From Pyricularia pennisetigena (Eukaryota; Ascomycota; Sordariomycetes; Magnaporthales; Pyriculariaceae), in contig NW_021940924.1 in the NCBI RefSeq assembly GCF_004337985.1, forward strand, positions 1 through 64,000: DNA of 64,000 bases, in the 5' to 3' direction. The number at the start of each line of letters is the position of its first letter. The first letter of the stretch is position 1. Shown here in pieces: positions 52,181-63,171 of this stretch. Both the position numbers and the translations under genes were made by a program. The notes under the pieces are model-generated. The model saw only the letters and a list, made by a program, of their open reading frames with translations. It made no database searches and was not told where the DNA came from.

Positions 52181-55100
52181 CAGATGTCTACGATAGCTCA
52201 GATTGGTAGTAACCCACGACCTAAATCTTTCATCATTCGAACTCAGATACAGGTTAATGGCGTAGCACTATCAGTTAAAGCTCTTTGTGACACCGGAGCA
52301 GACATTTCTCTTTTGATCAGCCCAGCAATCGCTAAACAAGCCGCAGAACGGCTAGGAGCCCGGCTTCAAAGGTTAAAAACCCCGCTACTTTTGTCGGACT
52401 ACCGCAAACAGGACGCAGGACGCATTACGCACAAACTAAAAGCGACCTTGGAAATCGATGGACGCCGGTTCAGCAACCAAATGTTTTACGTGACGGAAAG
52501 TGGACATGATATGTTTATTGGGCAGGATTGGCTAGTTGAACAGGATGTTTGGATCCACCCGAAAACGCAAACGTTCGCATGGCCTGAAACGACACCATCG
52601 TTGGCAAAATTCTCGCCAGCCATCAGACTTCCGAACATGTTGGACAAACCCGATCCGGCTGCGCAAGCCGATGCAGAGCGGCGCGACCGAGCATTCGAAC
52701 AGGAAACCAAAAGGGTGCAAATACTTCGACGACCGTGGCGCCAAACAACCTCTTTAGAACCCAGACCGACCCCGGTTGTTTTGAGTGAGGACCAAACCGT
52801 TGTAAATATAGCCGCCCTTCAACACAAGCTGGACACCGACCCCCGACAAAAGCGATGGAAATCGTGCCCATTACCCACGCAGCCCATCACGTTAGAAATT
52901 GGACCCGAAAAACCCGCCATCAGCCTATCTGCCGTCGGCCGTTCGTACCAATGGAAAACCAACAAGGGAGAACCAATCCCGTTCCCGGAAAATGAAGACC
53001 CCGACCATGTCGAACTGGTCCGAAGCAAACTGCCATCCCGACTCGCTCACCTGGAGGGATTCTTTTCGAAAGCAGCTTCCACCAACCTGCCTCCACATCG
53101 CCCAGGGCACGATGTAATTTTGGAGCTAGACAAGCCGAAAACAGGATCGCCTCCGACGTACAGGACACCTGTGGAATTCCTGCCGCTCGAAAAGGAAACA
53201 GTCGACGAGCTGCTGCGCATTGGGTTTATCGAACCCTGTATGCAGGCCGACCCGGCGCCTGTCCTGTTCGTACCTAAACCACACTCCAAAGAACGCCGTT
53301 TTTGCACCGACTACCGATGGATCAACCAGTTTTTGAAAGATCGATTCGTACCAGCCCCGGATGTCAACGGAACTATTTTTAATTGTCGCAACGCAAAGAG
53401 GTTTACGAAAATCGACATTATTCGAGCTTTCAACCGGTTACGTATGGCGGTTGGCTCAGAGTACCTCACTGCTTTTCGCACCCGACAGGGCACCTTTCAA
53501 TGGAAGGTGCTTCCCTTTGGGCTAAAGGTCGGCCCAGCTTGGTGGCAATCATTTATCAACGCTCAGCTGAATGAACTTTTGGACTTGTTCGCCAGCGCAT
53601 ACGCCGACGATGTTTTGGTTTATTCCGACGGAAACGAAGAAGAACATTGGGACCAAGTAGAAGAGGTTATTTACCGATTAAGCCGAGTCGACCTCCAGGG
53701 AGATATTAAAAAGTCTCGATTCAACGTTACCACGGTCGATTATCTTGGCATCGTTATGGACGCAGGTCTGGGCATCCGTATCGATCCAGACAAACTGCAG
53801 GCAATTAGCGATTGGAAGTTCGAAGACCTCACGTCCAAAACAGCCGTGCGTTCCTTTTTGGGATTGTGCAATTACATTCGAATGTTTTGCCACCATGCCA
53901 GCAGCGTCGCTGAGCCGTTGAACCGACTGTTGAAGAAAGACGCCAAATTCGCTATGGGCCCCGAACAGAGGCGAGCATTTGAGGAAATGAAACGTTTAGC
54001 CTGCGATGCACCGGTTATGGCATTTTTCACCCCAGGCCGACCGACCAAGGTAGAAACCGACGCCTCACGCAACGCGACCGGCGGAGCAATCTGGCAACAG
54101 CAACCGGGTGGAGAATGGAAACCTGTGGGATATTTCTCAAAAACGATGACCCCAGCAGAACGCGCATACCCGATCCAAGACCGAGAGCTGCTGGCAGTGG
54201 TTCAAACGCTGGAACATTACGAACCAGAACTGTTGGGGACAAGCTTTTTCGTGGTTACAGACCACCAAGCTTTAGTTTACTATTCCACAAAACGACTCCT
54301 TTCGACTCGACAAGTGCGTTGGGCAGATTTCCTGGCCAACTTCAACATTACGTTTCAGTACCGCCGCGGCAAAGACAACATAGCCGCCGATGCCCTGTCC
54401 CGCAAGACGGCAGACCTTCCAACAGTTAAAGCTCGGGAAAAAGAAGAACGAACAATGACTTTAATCCCACCTGAGAAGATCACACCTACGGTGGCCGCCG
54501 TCAGCACTGCCGACCCAAACGCCCACGTGGTGAGCGGCGCAGATTTGGTAGACCTAATACGACAAGAGAACGAAAAGCAAAAGCTAGGCCAACACCAAGG
54601 AAAGCTAGTCGTCCCGGAAACGACTTTAGACGGACAGATCTTTTTGAGGACCGCTCTGATCCGTGAAGCTCACGAGCCCAAAATATTCGCCCACGCAGGA
54701 CAGAACAAGACGATACAAACGATCAAAAGACAGTATTTTTGGGAGGGCATGAGTCAAACCATTCGGAAATACATTAAAAACTGTCACGACTGCGAGCGAA
54801 ATAAAGGCAGACACGACAAGACCCCGGGCCTATTGCATCCGCTACCGATACCGAATTACGTTTGGGAACATGTAGCAGTTGACGGAAAGGACATGCCCAA
54901 AGACAAGTTCGGATACGACTACGTGTGGGTGTTCGTTTGCAAGTTCAGTCGCCTGATAGCCACCATCCCAGGACAGAAGACCGACACAGCAGAAATCCTG
55001 GCCTCCCGATATTACCGATACCTATACCGTTTCCTAGGACTACCTTTCGTTTGGATTAGCGACAACGCCGGGCCGTTCATCTCCGAATTCATGGCGACGA

Positions 55101-56065
55101 TAAATGAACTCACGGGTACTAAACACCGACACGGCAGCGCCCTGCACCCTCAAACACAAGGTGCTGTAGAGATTACCAACCAAGAACTGGACCAAAAGCT
55201 ACGGTTTTATATCGACAAATACCAAACCAGTTGGAGCGTACATTTGCCTGCTTTGGATTTTGCCCACAACGCCGCGTGGCATTCCAGCCTTGGTATGTGC
55301 CCGTTAAAGGTAGTGCTCGGGACCGAACCCCGAAACCCGCTGTCCACCGACCTGCCAACCACGACCGTTGATTCAGACCAGAAACGAAAAGCGCTGCAGA
55401 TCGTCCGCCAGACTAAAGAAGTCCAAGAGTTGGCTCGCCAAAACGCGCTAAAAACGCAGGCGAGGCAGGAAGAACAAGCCAACAAAAAGCGGCGACCAGT
55501 AGATTTTGGGGTTAACGACTATGTTTTCGTCAAGAAAAAAGGGTTTCCGACGACCGCACCGACGACCAGACTGGATTCACAGTGGACCGGACCATGGCAG
55601 ATTCTAGAAGAACGAGGATATAGCTATATTTTGGACGTACCTGAATCGTTTAAAGGAAAAAACTTGTTCCACGCAGACCGCCTCCGCAAAGCCGCAATGG
55701 ACCCATTACCACAACAGAAAAGAGAGCCGCCTCCGCCAGAAGAGATCAACGGAGAACCAGAGTTTGTGGTCGATAAAGTTCTAGCGTCCCGATTATTTGG
55801 CCGGAGTAAGACATTGCAATACCAGGTCGCATGGCAAGGATGTGATCCAGACGACACGTGGTACCCGGCTGAAAACTTCAAGAATTCAGCGACAGCCCTT
55901 GACGACTTCCACAAGAAGTACAAAGATGCCGCAGGACCGCCGAAGCGATTGGCAATCTGGATAAAAGCCGCTGCCGAGGATAAGTTGGACGAACCGAATC
56001 AGGAGGATAACGTGGCGGAGCATGGAGAGTTGAACGGTAAAAGGAAAAAGCGACGACATGGTTAA
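52142..56065 (+). CDS. chromovirus Pol (PR-RT-RH-IN-chromodomain)
   Basis: Pol is read in the -1 frame from the slippery site; the open frame is usually counted from GTG 52151 (1304 codons), with the first ATG at 52184. Residue numbers count from 52151. Aspartic protease LCDTGADISLL (Asp47). Reverse transcriptase RFCTDYRWINQ, then SAYADDVLVYS (YADD 484-487). RNase H KVETDASRNATGGAI. Integrase with a zinc HHCC region ending CHDCERNK and core acids Asp911 (VAVDGKD), Asp971 (ISDNAGPF) and Glu1007 (GAVEITNQE), i.e. DD35E. C-terminal chromodomain EFVVDKVLASRLFGR with YQVAWQGCDPDDTWYPAENF, which in relatives targets integration to heterochromatin marked by histone H3 lysine 9 methylation. No stop or frameshift; all catalytic residues are present. 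Yet this copy lies in a gene-like target. Confidence 0.95.
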   Translation, partial: GKRVRPPQASSVVQMSTIAQIGSNPRPKSFIIRTQIQVNGVALSVKALCDTGADISLLISPAIAKQAAERLGARLQRLKTPLLLSDYRKQDAGRITHKLKATLEIDGRRFSNQMFYVTESGHDMFIGQDWLVEQDVWIHPKTQTFAWPETTPSLAKFSPAIRLPNMLDKPDPAAQADAERRDRAFEQETKRVQILRRPWRQTTSLEPRPTPVVLSEDQTVVNIAALQHKLDTDPRQKRWKSCPLPTQPITLEIGPEKPAISLSAVGRSYQWKTNKGEPIPFPENEDPDHVELVRSKLPSRLAHLEGFFSKAASTNLPPHRPGHDVILELDKPKTGSPPTYRTPVEFLPLEKETVDELLRIGFIEPCMQADPAPVLFVPKPHSKERRFCTDYRWINQFLKDRFVPAPDVNGTIFNCRNAKRFTKIDIIRAFNRLRMAVGSEYLTAFRTRQGTFQWKVLPFGLKVGPAWWQSFINAQLNELLDLFASAYADDVLVYSDGNEEEHWDQVEEVIYRLSRVDLQGDIKKSRFNVTTVDYLGIVMDAGLGIRIDPDKLQAISDWKFEDLTSKTAVRSFLGLCNYIRMFCHHASSVAEPLNRLLKKDAKFAMGPEQRRAFEEMKRLACDAPVMAFFTPGRPTKVETDASRNATGGAIWQQQPGGEWKPVGYFSKTMTPAERAYPIQDRELLAVVQTLEHYEPELLGTSFFVVTDHQALVYYSTKRLLSTRQVRWADFLANFNITFQYRRGKDNIAADALSRKTADLPTVKAREKEERTMTLIPPEKITPTVAAVSTADPNAHVVSGADLVDLIRQENEKQKLGQHQGKLVVPETTLDGQIFLRTALIREAHEPKIFAHAGQNKTIQTIKRQYFWEGMSQTIRKYIKNCHDCERNKGRHDKTPGLLHPLPIPNYVWEHVAVDGKDMPKDKFGYDYVWVFVCKFSRLIATIPGQKTDTAEILASRYYRYLYRFLGLPFVWISDNAGPFISEFMATINELTGTKHRHGSALHPQTQGAVEITNQELDQKLRFYIDKYQTSWSVHLPALDFAHNAAWHSSLGMCPLKVVLGTEPRNPLSTDLPTTTVDSDQKRKALQIVRQTKEVQELARQNALKTQARQEEQANKKRRPVDFGVNDYVFVKKKGFPTTAPTTRLDSQWTGPWQILEERGYSYILDVPESFKGKNLFHADRLRKAAMDPLPQQKREPPPPEEINGEPEFVVDKVLASRLFGRSKTLQYQVAWQGCDPDDTWYPAENFKNSATALDDFHKKYKDAAGPPKRLAIWIKAAAEDKLDEPNQEDNVAEHGELNGKRKKRRHG

Positions 56066-56111
56066 CTTGACAAGAGCCTCGCATGATCACCTGCGTCGAC
56101 ATACGAGGTTT

Positions 56112-56123
56112 GGAAGGGGGTAG
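56112..56123 (+). other. polypurine tract
   Basis: GGAAGGGGGTAG lies directly before the 3' LTR and is the expected primer for plus-strand DNA synthesis. Confidence 0.8.
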
Positions 56124-56316
56124 TGTGACATTTGGACCATGAGATCACCAGACCCTAACCCTGACCCCTGACCAACGACCCACCAGGGTGATACCTTTAT
56201 CTACGTCGCGTCAAGCTCAGAACTTTGTTTGTTTCCTTTCTTCTCCTCAGAGTAGAATCTTCGTCGATAGGCGCCAATAGACTAGCTTCCGTGCTATGCT
56301 TACCCTGGCCGTGACA
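56124..56316 (+). repeat. chromovirus 3' LTR
   Basis: 193 bases, no difference from the 5' LTR found by eye. Followed by the target duplication GTTTT (56317-56321). Confidence 0.97.
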
Positions 56317-56321
56317 GTTTT

Positions 56322-57010
56322 CACAGCTGCATCCCTTTTACGTAGCTTGGTGGTATCGGGAAGGCGAGTTCGACTACGCCGTCTTCATCATCAAGAAATA
56401 CACCGGTTTCACGAAGCTGCTTGTCGAGTGCAATCCAGAAGACCGGGGAACAAATGGACACTTGACAGCTTTAATAGAAGGGCCATACGGGAAGGAGCTT
56501 GAACTCGATCTGTATGGCACAGTGCTCCTTTTTGCTACTGGTATTGGAATCGCTGGCCAGTTGTCATATGTGTCGCAGCTGCTGCGAGACTATCGTTCTT
56601 GCGAAACAAAAACAAGAAGGATCGCACTCTTCTGGCAGGTCCGCTCAGAAGGTAAGCTTTCGAGTCCGACATAGAGACCTACTGCCGCTAATGGAGTTAA
56701 AGTTCACTTGGCTTATGTCGCCGACCGTATGCAAGAGCTATTAAGTCAAGACAAAGGCCGGGTGGGTAATCACAACCGAACGGAAATTTTGGCGATTGGT
56801 CAACTAAATATTTTTAGGTTCTGGAGATTCATATCTATGTCCTATCTGATTACGTGTCACAATACACTCAAGCAGGGGACCTTGTCAGCCTGGGAGAGCG
56901 TATTGGTATAACATATGGCGCTTTAAACGTCACGGATGTTCTTGACCTTGAAATCAGCCAACGGAAAGGGCGGATTGCCATCTGTCGTAAGTCCTCGATC
57001 AGAAGCTCTA
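56322..57010 (+). pseudogene. ferric-reductase-like gene, part downstream of the insertion
   Basis: Removing the element and one GTTTT leaves the frame uninterrupted into HPFYVAWWYREGEFDYAV. The FAD domain is followed by the NAD-binding domain: GPYGKELELDLYGTVLLFAT and GIGIAGQLSYVSQLLRDY. Introns at 56652-56702 (51 bases) and 56762-56817 (56 bases, CAACTAA branch) link to HLAYVADRMQELL and VLEIHIYVLSDY. Homology fades after RKGRIAIC near 56990, where the conserved C-terminal CGxxxM...F end of the family should follow but does not. A flavin/NAD(P)H oxidoreductase of plasma-membrane iron reduction, now disrupted by the element and truncated at both ends. Confidence 0.8.
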
Positions 57011-58139
57011 CCGGTGACGACGCTGACAAAGATGCAGTCTGCGTGGACGAGAAAGTACAACTCTCTCCCGTACACAAAATTTTCAGTATGGGCGCACGGA
57101 CCATGCTGTTAACGTTTGCGCGGGACTTCCGCCTGTAGCCCTAACAGGCGCGCACACACGAAAAACTCTTCAACCTGTCGCCCTAAGCACCGTCACTACA
57201 CGGAACGCCTTTCCTCGCAACACCCATGTATAATCGACAGATCTCCCCTTTGACGAGTTTTCCACTGATCGCGGTGAAGGAAGAGTCCGATCGGCGGCTC
57301 GGCGCGCCACCCGCATAGAGGCGCACAAGACAAGGCCCAATCTCGCGATGCGAGCCAGCGTGGCACAAAAAACTTTGCCAGCCGGAAAGGCAGGCGTCCT
57401 TCCCCGGAAGGCTAGACAATACGGTTTAAAAGAAAGGGAAATTAGGCTGAGAACCACCCGACGGTTCTTCGAATCGACAGGGCACCCTCTCACCCCCTCA
57501 CACCTTCTGGGATTGCCTGCAGCGAGGAGGTAGTGCCGTTACGGGGGTTGGTTAGTTGTACGTGGACCGGAAGCACTGTGCCGGCGCGGCAGTCTCCAAA
57601 GGGTCCCGACAGCAAGACGTGGTCGGCCCATTGCTGGAGACGGCTTTGGGTAACGGGAAGCAAGAAACGTGGGCACGGCCTTGGTTCGCACCCTTGGTAC
57701 ACCCCGTGGACGGTGGGCCGTGGTGGAATAGTGTGACTGAGGCGCCCCATGCTTCTCACTCGCACTGGGAATCTGCGCCGGGTCTGGAGGACGGGAAGAA
57801 CTCGATTGCATTCATGTCCACATTGTGGCGCTGGGCTAGCCCAGGAACCAACGGGGGACTAAGCTGTGGATGGACATGTACGGGGTGTCGCCGGCTTTTC
57901 GAAGCTTTCTACTCGCACTAGGGACGTACACCGGGGCAGATGATGTCGTCGGCATGTTAGGCGGAAGAGACGCTATTTTAGCCGGAGAGGACGGATGCGC
58001 GCGTCGGTCTATCAAGAGGCCTTTTTGTGGATGCGGTAGGCTTAAGGTGCAAACCTTGTATTTACGTGGCAGGCTGGGTATCCAGCGACTAGGAGGGCTC
58101 TAGCTGGCCTGTCCGTTAGAGGGTCTGGTCCAACCCTGT
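57011..58139. other. unassigned, possibly LINE body
   Basis: GC-rich sequence with several short plus-strand frames (57348-57533, 57556-57921). They may be the broken RNase H portion of the LINE whose end follows, but I see no conserved residues to prove it. Confidence 0.3.
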
Positions 58140-58863
58140 GACTATAGTTTACTGTAGGAAATGCAAGGCGAGGAACTGCGTTTGCCAAGACCCCTACTGG
58201 GCCATTATTTGGCCATGAGGACCGGCCACGGCGATTTCAAAGCCTACCATGACCGTTTCAACCACCAGGATGCAAACACCTCGTGTGCCTGGTGCTGGAA
58301 GCGGACCTCCCCTGAACACCCGGTGCACTGCCGCTTTTCGCGGGCGGTGTGGAGAAACTGGCCGTGGCCTGATAACGACCGGCCGGTCGGGCCGCCAGAC
58401 CGCGCCCAACGCCGCAAATTCTTCCAGACAAGCCTCGGGCAACCGAAAAGCTTTGAGGCGTTTTCGATAGCCACCAACTATTTCAGCGCCCGCCCCAGAG
58501 CGGCCCGCCAGCGCCCCGCGCGCCACGAACGCACTTTACGCCTAGGGACACCGATCGTAAGCGACTCGAACTCAGACGAGGAATAGACTTATTGCCTTTT
58601 CACCCATACTTCACGGCACAAGCCGACAGACGAACCCTCCGTGCACCTCAGGCACGGGGTCGCGTCAGTGAACTAACCCCCCTAAGCAGGACCGGGCCCG
58701 AACCCGGTCAGGCACGATCCGCCTCTGCCCTCCTTGTTTTTCCCCCTGTGTAAATAAAGAAGATAGAACGCGCGCCGAGATACCCCTCGGGAGGTTGCTA
58801 ACGGCCGGCTAACAAGCCGGGCCGAGCCCGGCGTTAACTAATACTACTACTACTACTACTACT
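58140..58863 (+). mobile_element. Tad-like LINE 3' end
   Basis: The frame 58161-58586 reads LRLPRPLLGHYLAMRTGHGD then FKAYHDRFNH and a cysteine/histidine cluster (TSCAWCWKRTSPEHPVHCRF). This is the motif set after the RNase H domain at the end of ORF2 in Tad1-type fungal LINEs. The ORF ends SDSNSDEE. A 3' untranslated stretch rich in CG-type words leads to an ACT trinucleotide repeat (58838-58862), the usual simple tail of such elements. The 5' parts are missing or decayed. Confidence 0.65.
58838..58862 (+). repeat. (ACT)n microsatellite tail
   Basis: TAATACTACTACTACTACTA continues for eight ACT units and probably marks the 3' terminus of the LINE copy. Confidence 0.85.
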
Positions 58864-59454
58864 TGAGCCCGAAGCGCGCCGGCTCTGTTGGCCCGATGGC
58901 CCAACACGCGCATTGTTTGTTGCTCCGCGTGATTGAGTGGTGGGGGCTCCCACCACCGCCTGTGAGTTTGTCATTCCCAGGGTTCCATCCTGCCAACGTG
59001 ATGTGCGCGCCCGGGGCATGGGTTCGAAACCGTTGTTGGGATCTGTAGCCGGTCCTTCTGCTGTTCCTTGATGTGCGGTTGCTGTCGTTGCTTGGGCAGT
59101 TGAAGGGGTACCTCTGGGACTTGACGACGCGTTTCTCGCATTGGTTGACAAGGCTGGTTCTTGTGAAGGAGACCACTTTTGCCTCTTAGCTCTCGGCTTG
59201 TCTAGGCCAGCGTGGCGGTCCGCGTTTGGGGTAGACGAATCTCTTGATTCTGATGCTCCAGCTCCCCGCCTAGGGGATCCAACCTGTTAGGGAAGATGTT
59301 GACTGGATGTCCGTCTAATGCCAGCCGGTTGCGGGCGTTGATCAGTCTGATTGTTCGGCATGTTTCCTCACTCCAATGCTCTGGGGAAAAAAAGTCAAAC
59401 AAAATGTGATTTACGGTCTGCGTTACTGAAATCAGAGACGCAAACAGACGATGA
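58863..59454. other. no gene confidently supported
   Basis: A Ser/Thr/Ala-rich minus frame 58834-59151 extends the microsatellite into poly-serine and is likely spurious or a disordered tail. Confidence 0.35.
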
Positions 59455-59690
59455 TGATAGCTGGGCTTTGTATGTCAATCATTTACCGCATAACCTTGCC
59501 TTTGGCTTTCCAAAGGCTAGTCGGTTGCCTTCTTTTTGCGGACTGCACGGGCGAACGAATGAGTTGCGGCTCAAATGCATGCAGTTTTCGGGCAAACCGA
59601 GCCGATAAAACAATCCATGCCGTAAAGTGACTTTGACTCATCTATCGTAGTCAGCGGGCGGTTCAGCGTTACCCAGCAAGCATGAGGCAT
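59455..59690 (+). repeat. about 235-base dispersed repeat, copy 2
   Basis: Inverted counterpart of 23880-24095, sharing long blocks and ending at CATGAGGC(A/G)TTTTGGG, after which the two diverge. Confidence 0.75.
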
Positions 59691-60367
59691 TTTGGGCTTT
59701 CCCTTACCTAGCTTGTGTGAAGTTGCAAATAAATCCTGGTGTGATTCGAGAATGAATGGAAACAGCCGCTGGTTCTAAAAACAAATTATGACAGTTGGGT
59801 GCCGAACTATCTTTGCAGTTAAGTGATGTACCTGAGAATAATACAGGCAACCACTTCCGGAGGGCTGACTTGCATCCATCATCAAACACCTCATTGCAGC
59901 TCTTTACTGCATTCCAGATGGAAGCAAACGACAAGAGTTAAACTGATTTGTCCACTTCCAAATCTGGCCGGGCCAACAGGCTGCTATGCTTCCAAGTTTG
60001 TCATACCGGCTTTCAGCGACAGGTAGGCTAATTAAGCCACTAGGGTAACAGGCATCAATATTTACTTACCCCTGCATACGGAATACCATCCGGTTCTCCG
60101 CCAAGCTATGCCTCATCCAATGCCAATCGGCAGCGGCAGTATTTACTGCTTCGGTCACTTCACATAGAAGTCGGGCGCACGCCACTTGAAATTGCAATCG
60201 GCTTCGAAACAGGCCTATTCAATTTTTGTGGAAGCGATTGGTCGGCCACGATCAAAAAAGAAGGCACACTGATTGACCGGTGCGAGGCTGTGATATAACG
60301 TACTGAAGCCTTGTCTTGGAATCCTTACGGATCATCGATATCATCATCAATGTGGTTGAAGAATCAG
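59691..60367. other. no gene supported
   Basis: Only short frames without motif. Confidence 0.35.
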
Positions 60368-60437
60368 GGGTGAATTTAATGCTGACTTTTCTGCGGGAAT
60401 CTTTTGACGGGCTCGTTCCTACTGGCCTTCACCTGCA
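60368..60437 (+). repeat. about 70-base dispersed repeat, copy 3
   Basis: GTGAATTTAATGCTGACTTT and GACGGGCTCGTTCCTACTGG correspond to 26991-27060 and, more distantly, 42085-42145. Confidence 0.6.
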
Positions 60438-60684
60438 CGGAGGATCCCGGCATTCAATTTGGATATATTCCTCTCGATCTGCACTTGGCAAGATTCTTCG
60501 CCCTTCTTGCTTTGCGAATGCGGTGTAAGTTGACAAAAGGAGGTTATGTAGTGTTTCAGGGGTATTTTCTCTTGGCACCTTTCTGCACTAAGTAAATGGG
60601 CGAAAGAAACTGCTTTGGTATTGCGCTGTAAAGTTTTAACAAGTTTTAACGCGATTCATACCCCAGCGCCGTGATACCTTTTAC

Positions 60685-60775
60685 AGGAATTCAACCCTTG
60701 CACAGCCGCGTTGGCGAACCATGATAAATAAAGGTAACCACCAACGATCTAACCTGGCCTGAGCGGCTTCAAAAC
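60685..60775 (+). repeat. about 90-base dispersed repeat, copy 2
   Basis: Corresponds to 37438-37530 (CCTTGCACAGCCGCGTTGGC and CCTGAGCGGCTTC). Confidence 0.6.
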
Positions 60776-63171
60776 CCGGTCTTGACTCTCGCGGCTGATT
60801 GGTCCCAAAGAGATCCCAGGGAGAGGCCGAACGTGTTCTGGAGTGTTTGCCCTCGGCCTCCCCGAGATTACGTTGCCGTTTCTGGCTTTTTTTCAGGTAG
60901 AGAGTGCGAGCCAAGAATGAAATTTCTCTTTTCAGTCATTAAACAGTGTCTCGGTATCAGGCTCCTACGACGTAGAATCAGCACTTTTCACATACCCAAT
61001 AGATTATTAAACACCAAAGAGCAGAACTGTGATTACATGTCTTTATAATTAAACACTATGTTTATCGGTGCGTTACAACTCAGTGCAAGTCTTAAAGTTC
61101 CCCTGAATAGGTCCTACCTTTCCACAAGTTCGGCCATGGACAGCCTCGTGCCCTCGGATGGTGTTAATATCCAGACAAGCTGACGGCTTTCGTTACACTC
61201 ATGAAAGCTCTTATCCAGGCTAGCTTTTCGCTGCACCTAACTGTGACTTGTCTCTCTCGTCTTATGGGCGTTATAAATGGACCACCTCCGCCTTTTCACT
61301 TTCAGTCGCAAACAAGGTGTAGAAGCTTAAATGCTCTTTTTCCAAACGCTTTTATCGCAAACAGGCTCCAGACGGTGCTAAGGAAAGATTTCGGCATCAT
61401 AACAATGTGCGAATGGCTGAGAACATTATGGAAACTATCGAAATGCTCCCCAGTTTTCCTGGCTTGGTATATCCTGGGCGCGAGGAGGGAAATATCGCGA
61501 TTTATTCCCCACTGGCCTGCCAAATCACTTCGTCAGATAACAGCTGTTCGAACAATGAGTTGGACGTTGTCCAAGTCTCCATGTATTATACAGATCTTTT
61601 CCAAGGGCAACTGAGTTTGGAGTTGTTTAGTTTCGGCGTATGCGGCGATTATGAGGCGCACACCGAGGCATAGCTTAAGCCGGGTGTGGAGGCAGCCTGC
61701 GACGCCGCACAGAAATTTGTTTTGGGTAACCAACTTTTACAAAAAAAACTTGCTGATTTATCGGCGGTCATGCCTCGTATGGCTTACTACATTATTAGTA
61801 AGAAGTTGTTCTATCTACAAAATAAACACCACCTCTGGACCAACAGTTTTTCAACTACAACTTTACCTAGACACACCTGCCCCAAGGTCTTTTGGACCCG
61901 TAGTTTTCAAGTAGGTGATGCTGGACATATTTTCGCCACAGTTGGTGAGGCAGACTGAACAACCTTCAATTGCAACTGGCTGCGGCGGGGTTTTCACACT
62001 TGGGAACTGCGCCGCCGGCCGCGACTGGCATAGAGTCGTAGTCTGTAGCGGTAGAAAGTCGCCACTCGAGCTGCCCTGCCGCTGTCGTTTAATTACCGCA
62101 AATTCCAGCCCCAGTACTCTGCGATCGGTTTACGAGCAAGATCTTGTGGAAGATAACCTATGATGTGGATGGCTTAGTCTAAAAAGCTCGCTCACCAAAA
62201 AATACATATGCAATCGAGACTTACTGCTCTGCGCTGGAGCTTTTTGCCGGTTGAACTTGGAGAATGACGACGGGGTCTCGCGCGATCCCGTGGTGAACCC
62301 AACAATTCGCACTAAAGGTGTAGGGTCGAATTCTTCGACTTTGTGATTGCTTTTGGGTTTTCTAGCTTTAACTCGGTTTTCGGGCTTTCGCTGGTCTTCT
62401 TCGCTGTCATCAATTGCGTTTTCCGGCTGTTTATCTTTGTTGAGGATAAATCGCGCTGGTGACAGTTTCTTTGGCGATGGCGCAAGACGAACCATATTCG
62501 TTTTGGTGATTAACGAAAAGTATGATGACAGAGAAATCGACAGTTGTTGTTGTATGATGCGAGGTATCACCCCGGTCGGAGATCTGTGGCTGTTGTTTAA
62601 TATTCTCGGGGTGATGTGCCGTTCCGAGCAACATTACGTCCTGCTACTAAGGCACCAGCATGGATAGTGAGAGGGGGGCGAACGTATTGGCCTAGCAAAG
62701 GATCCCGGTCGCCGTGTTGGCACACCGCAGAATTTTGGTAAGATCCCGGCTTTTCTAGAGTTCACTCGCGCAGACGAATCAGAAACTGGACATGCGTCCC
62801 TGCTACCTTGACAAAGAGAGTTATTCGTGCCAAGCCAAAGCAATTTACATTTTCACCTGTTATATAGGACATTAAACAACTGGCCCGTTGATTATATGCA
62901 CGAATCCCTGCCCACAGCATCCCCCCTTCCCAATATCGATAGGTTAGCTTCATTGCACTCCGCAAGCAAACAGAAATCGTCCAACGCTGATGATGATAAA
63001 CGTTCCAGCTGCCACCACGGGAACCACAGAGGACGTGATCGACCCCTCCAAACATTTTAAAAAGGTTCTCCAGTTTGTGGAAAGCACAGCTACAATCGTC
63101 CTTTCGCGGCTGGAGGATTTGAAAATACTTTCTTATACCATCGTCAAGCTGGCCTTTCTGCTTCCGATGGC
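60776..63171. other. no gene confidently supported
   Basis: Frames at 61407-61673, 61686-61958 and 62130-62570 (minus) show no recognised motif. The last contains a basic, disordered stretch (MVRLAPSPKKLSPARFILNK) that could be a small nuclear protein. Confidence 0.3.

Larger units (their letters stand above)
50422..56316 (+). mobile_element. full-length Ty3/gypsy chromovirus (5895 bases)
   Basis: Bounded by two 193-base LTRs (TGTGACA...GTGACA) that I read as identical, with the 5-base target duplication GTTTT at 50417-50421 and 56317-56321. Contains a gag frame, a pol frame one register behind (-1), a self-complementary primer-binding site, a -1 frameshift signal, a polypurine tract and a C-terminal chromodomain in pol. 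All frames are open. Identical LTRs imply a very recent insertion and likely competence. Older relatives in the window: an LTR fragment at 15657. Confidence 0.97.

Noticed and set aside
58990..59050. tRNA gene suggested by GGGTTCGAAACC
   Set aside because: No matching acceptor, D or anticodon arms could be paired around it.
58834..59151. Ser/Thr-rich minus-strand protein ending in poly-serine
   Set aside because: Poly-serine is the reverse reading of the ACT microsatellite; no domain.
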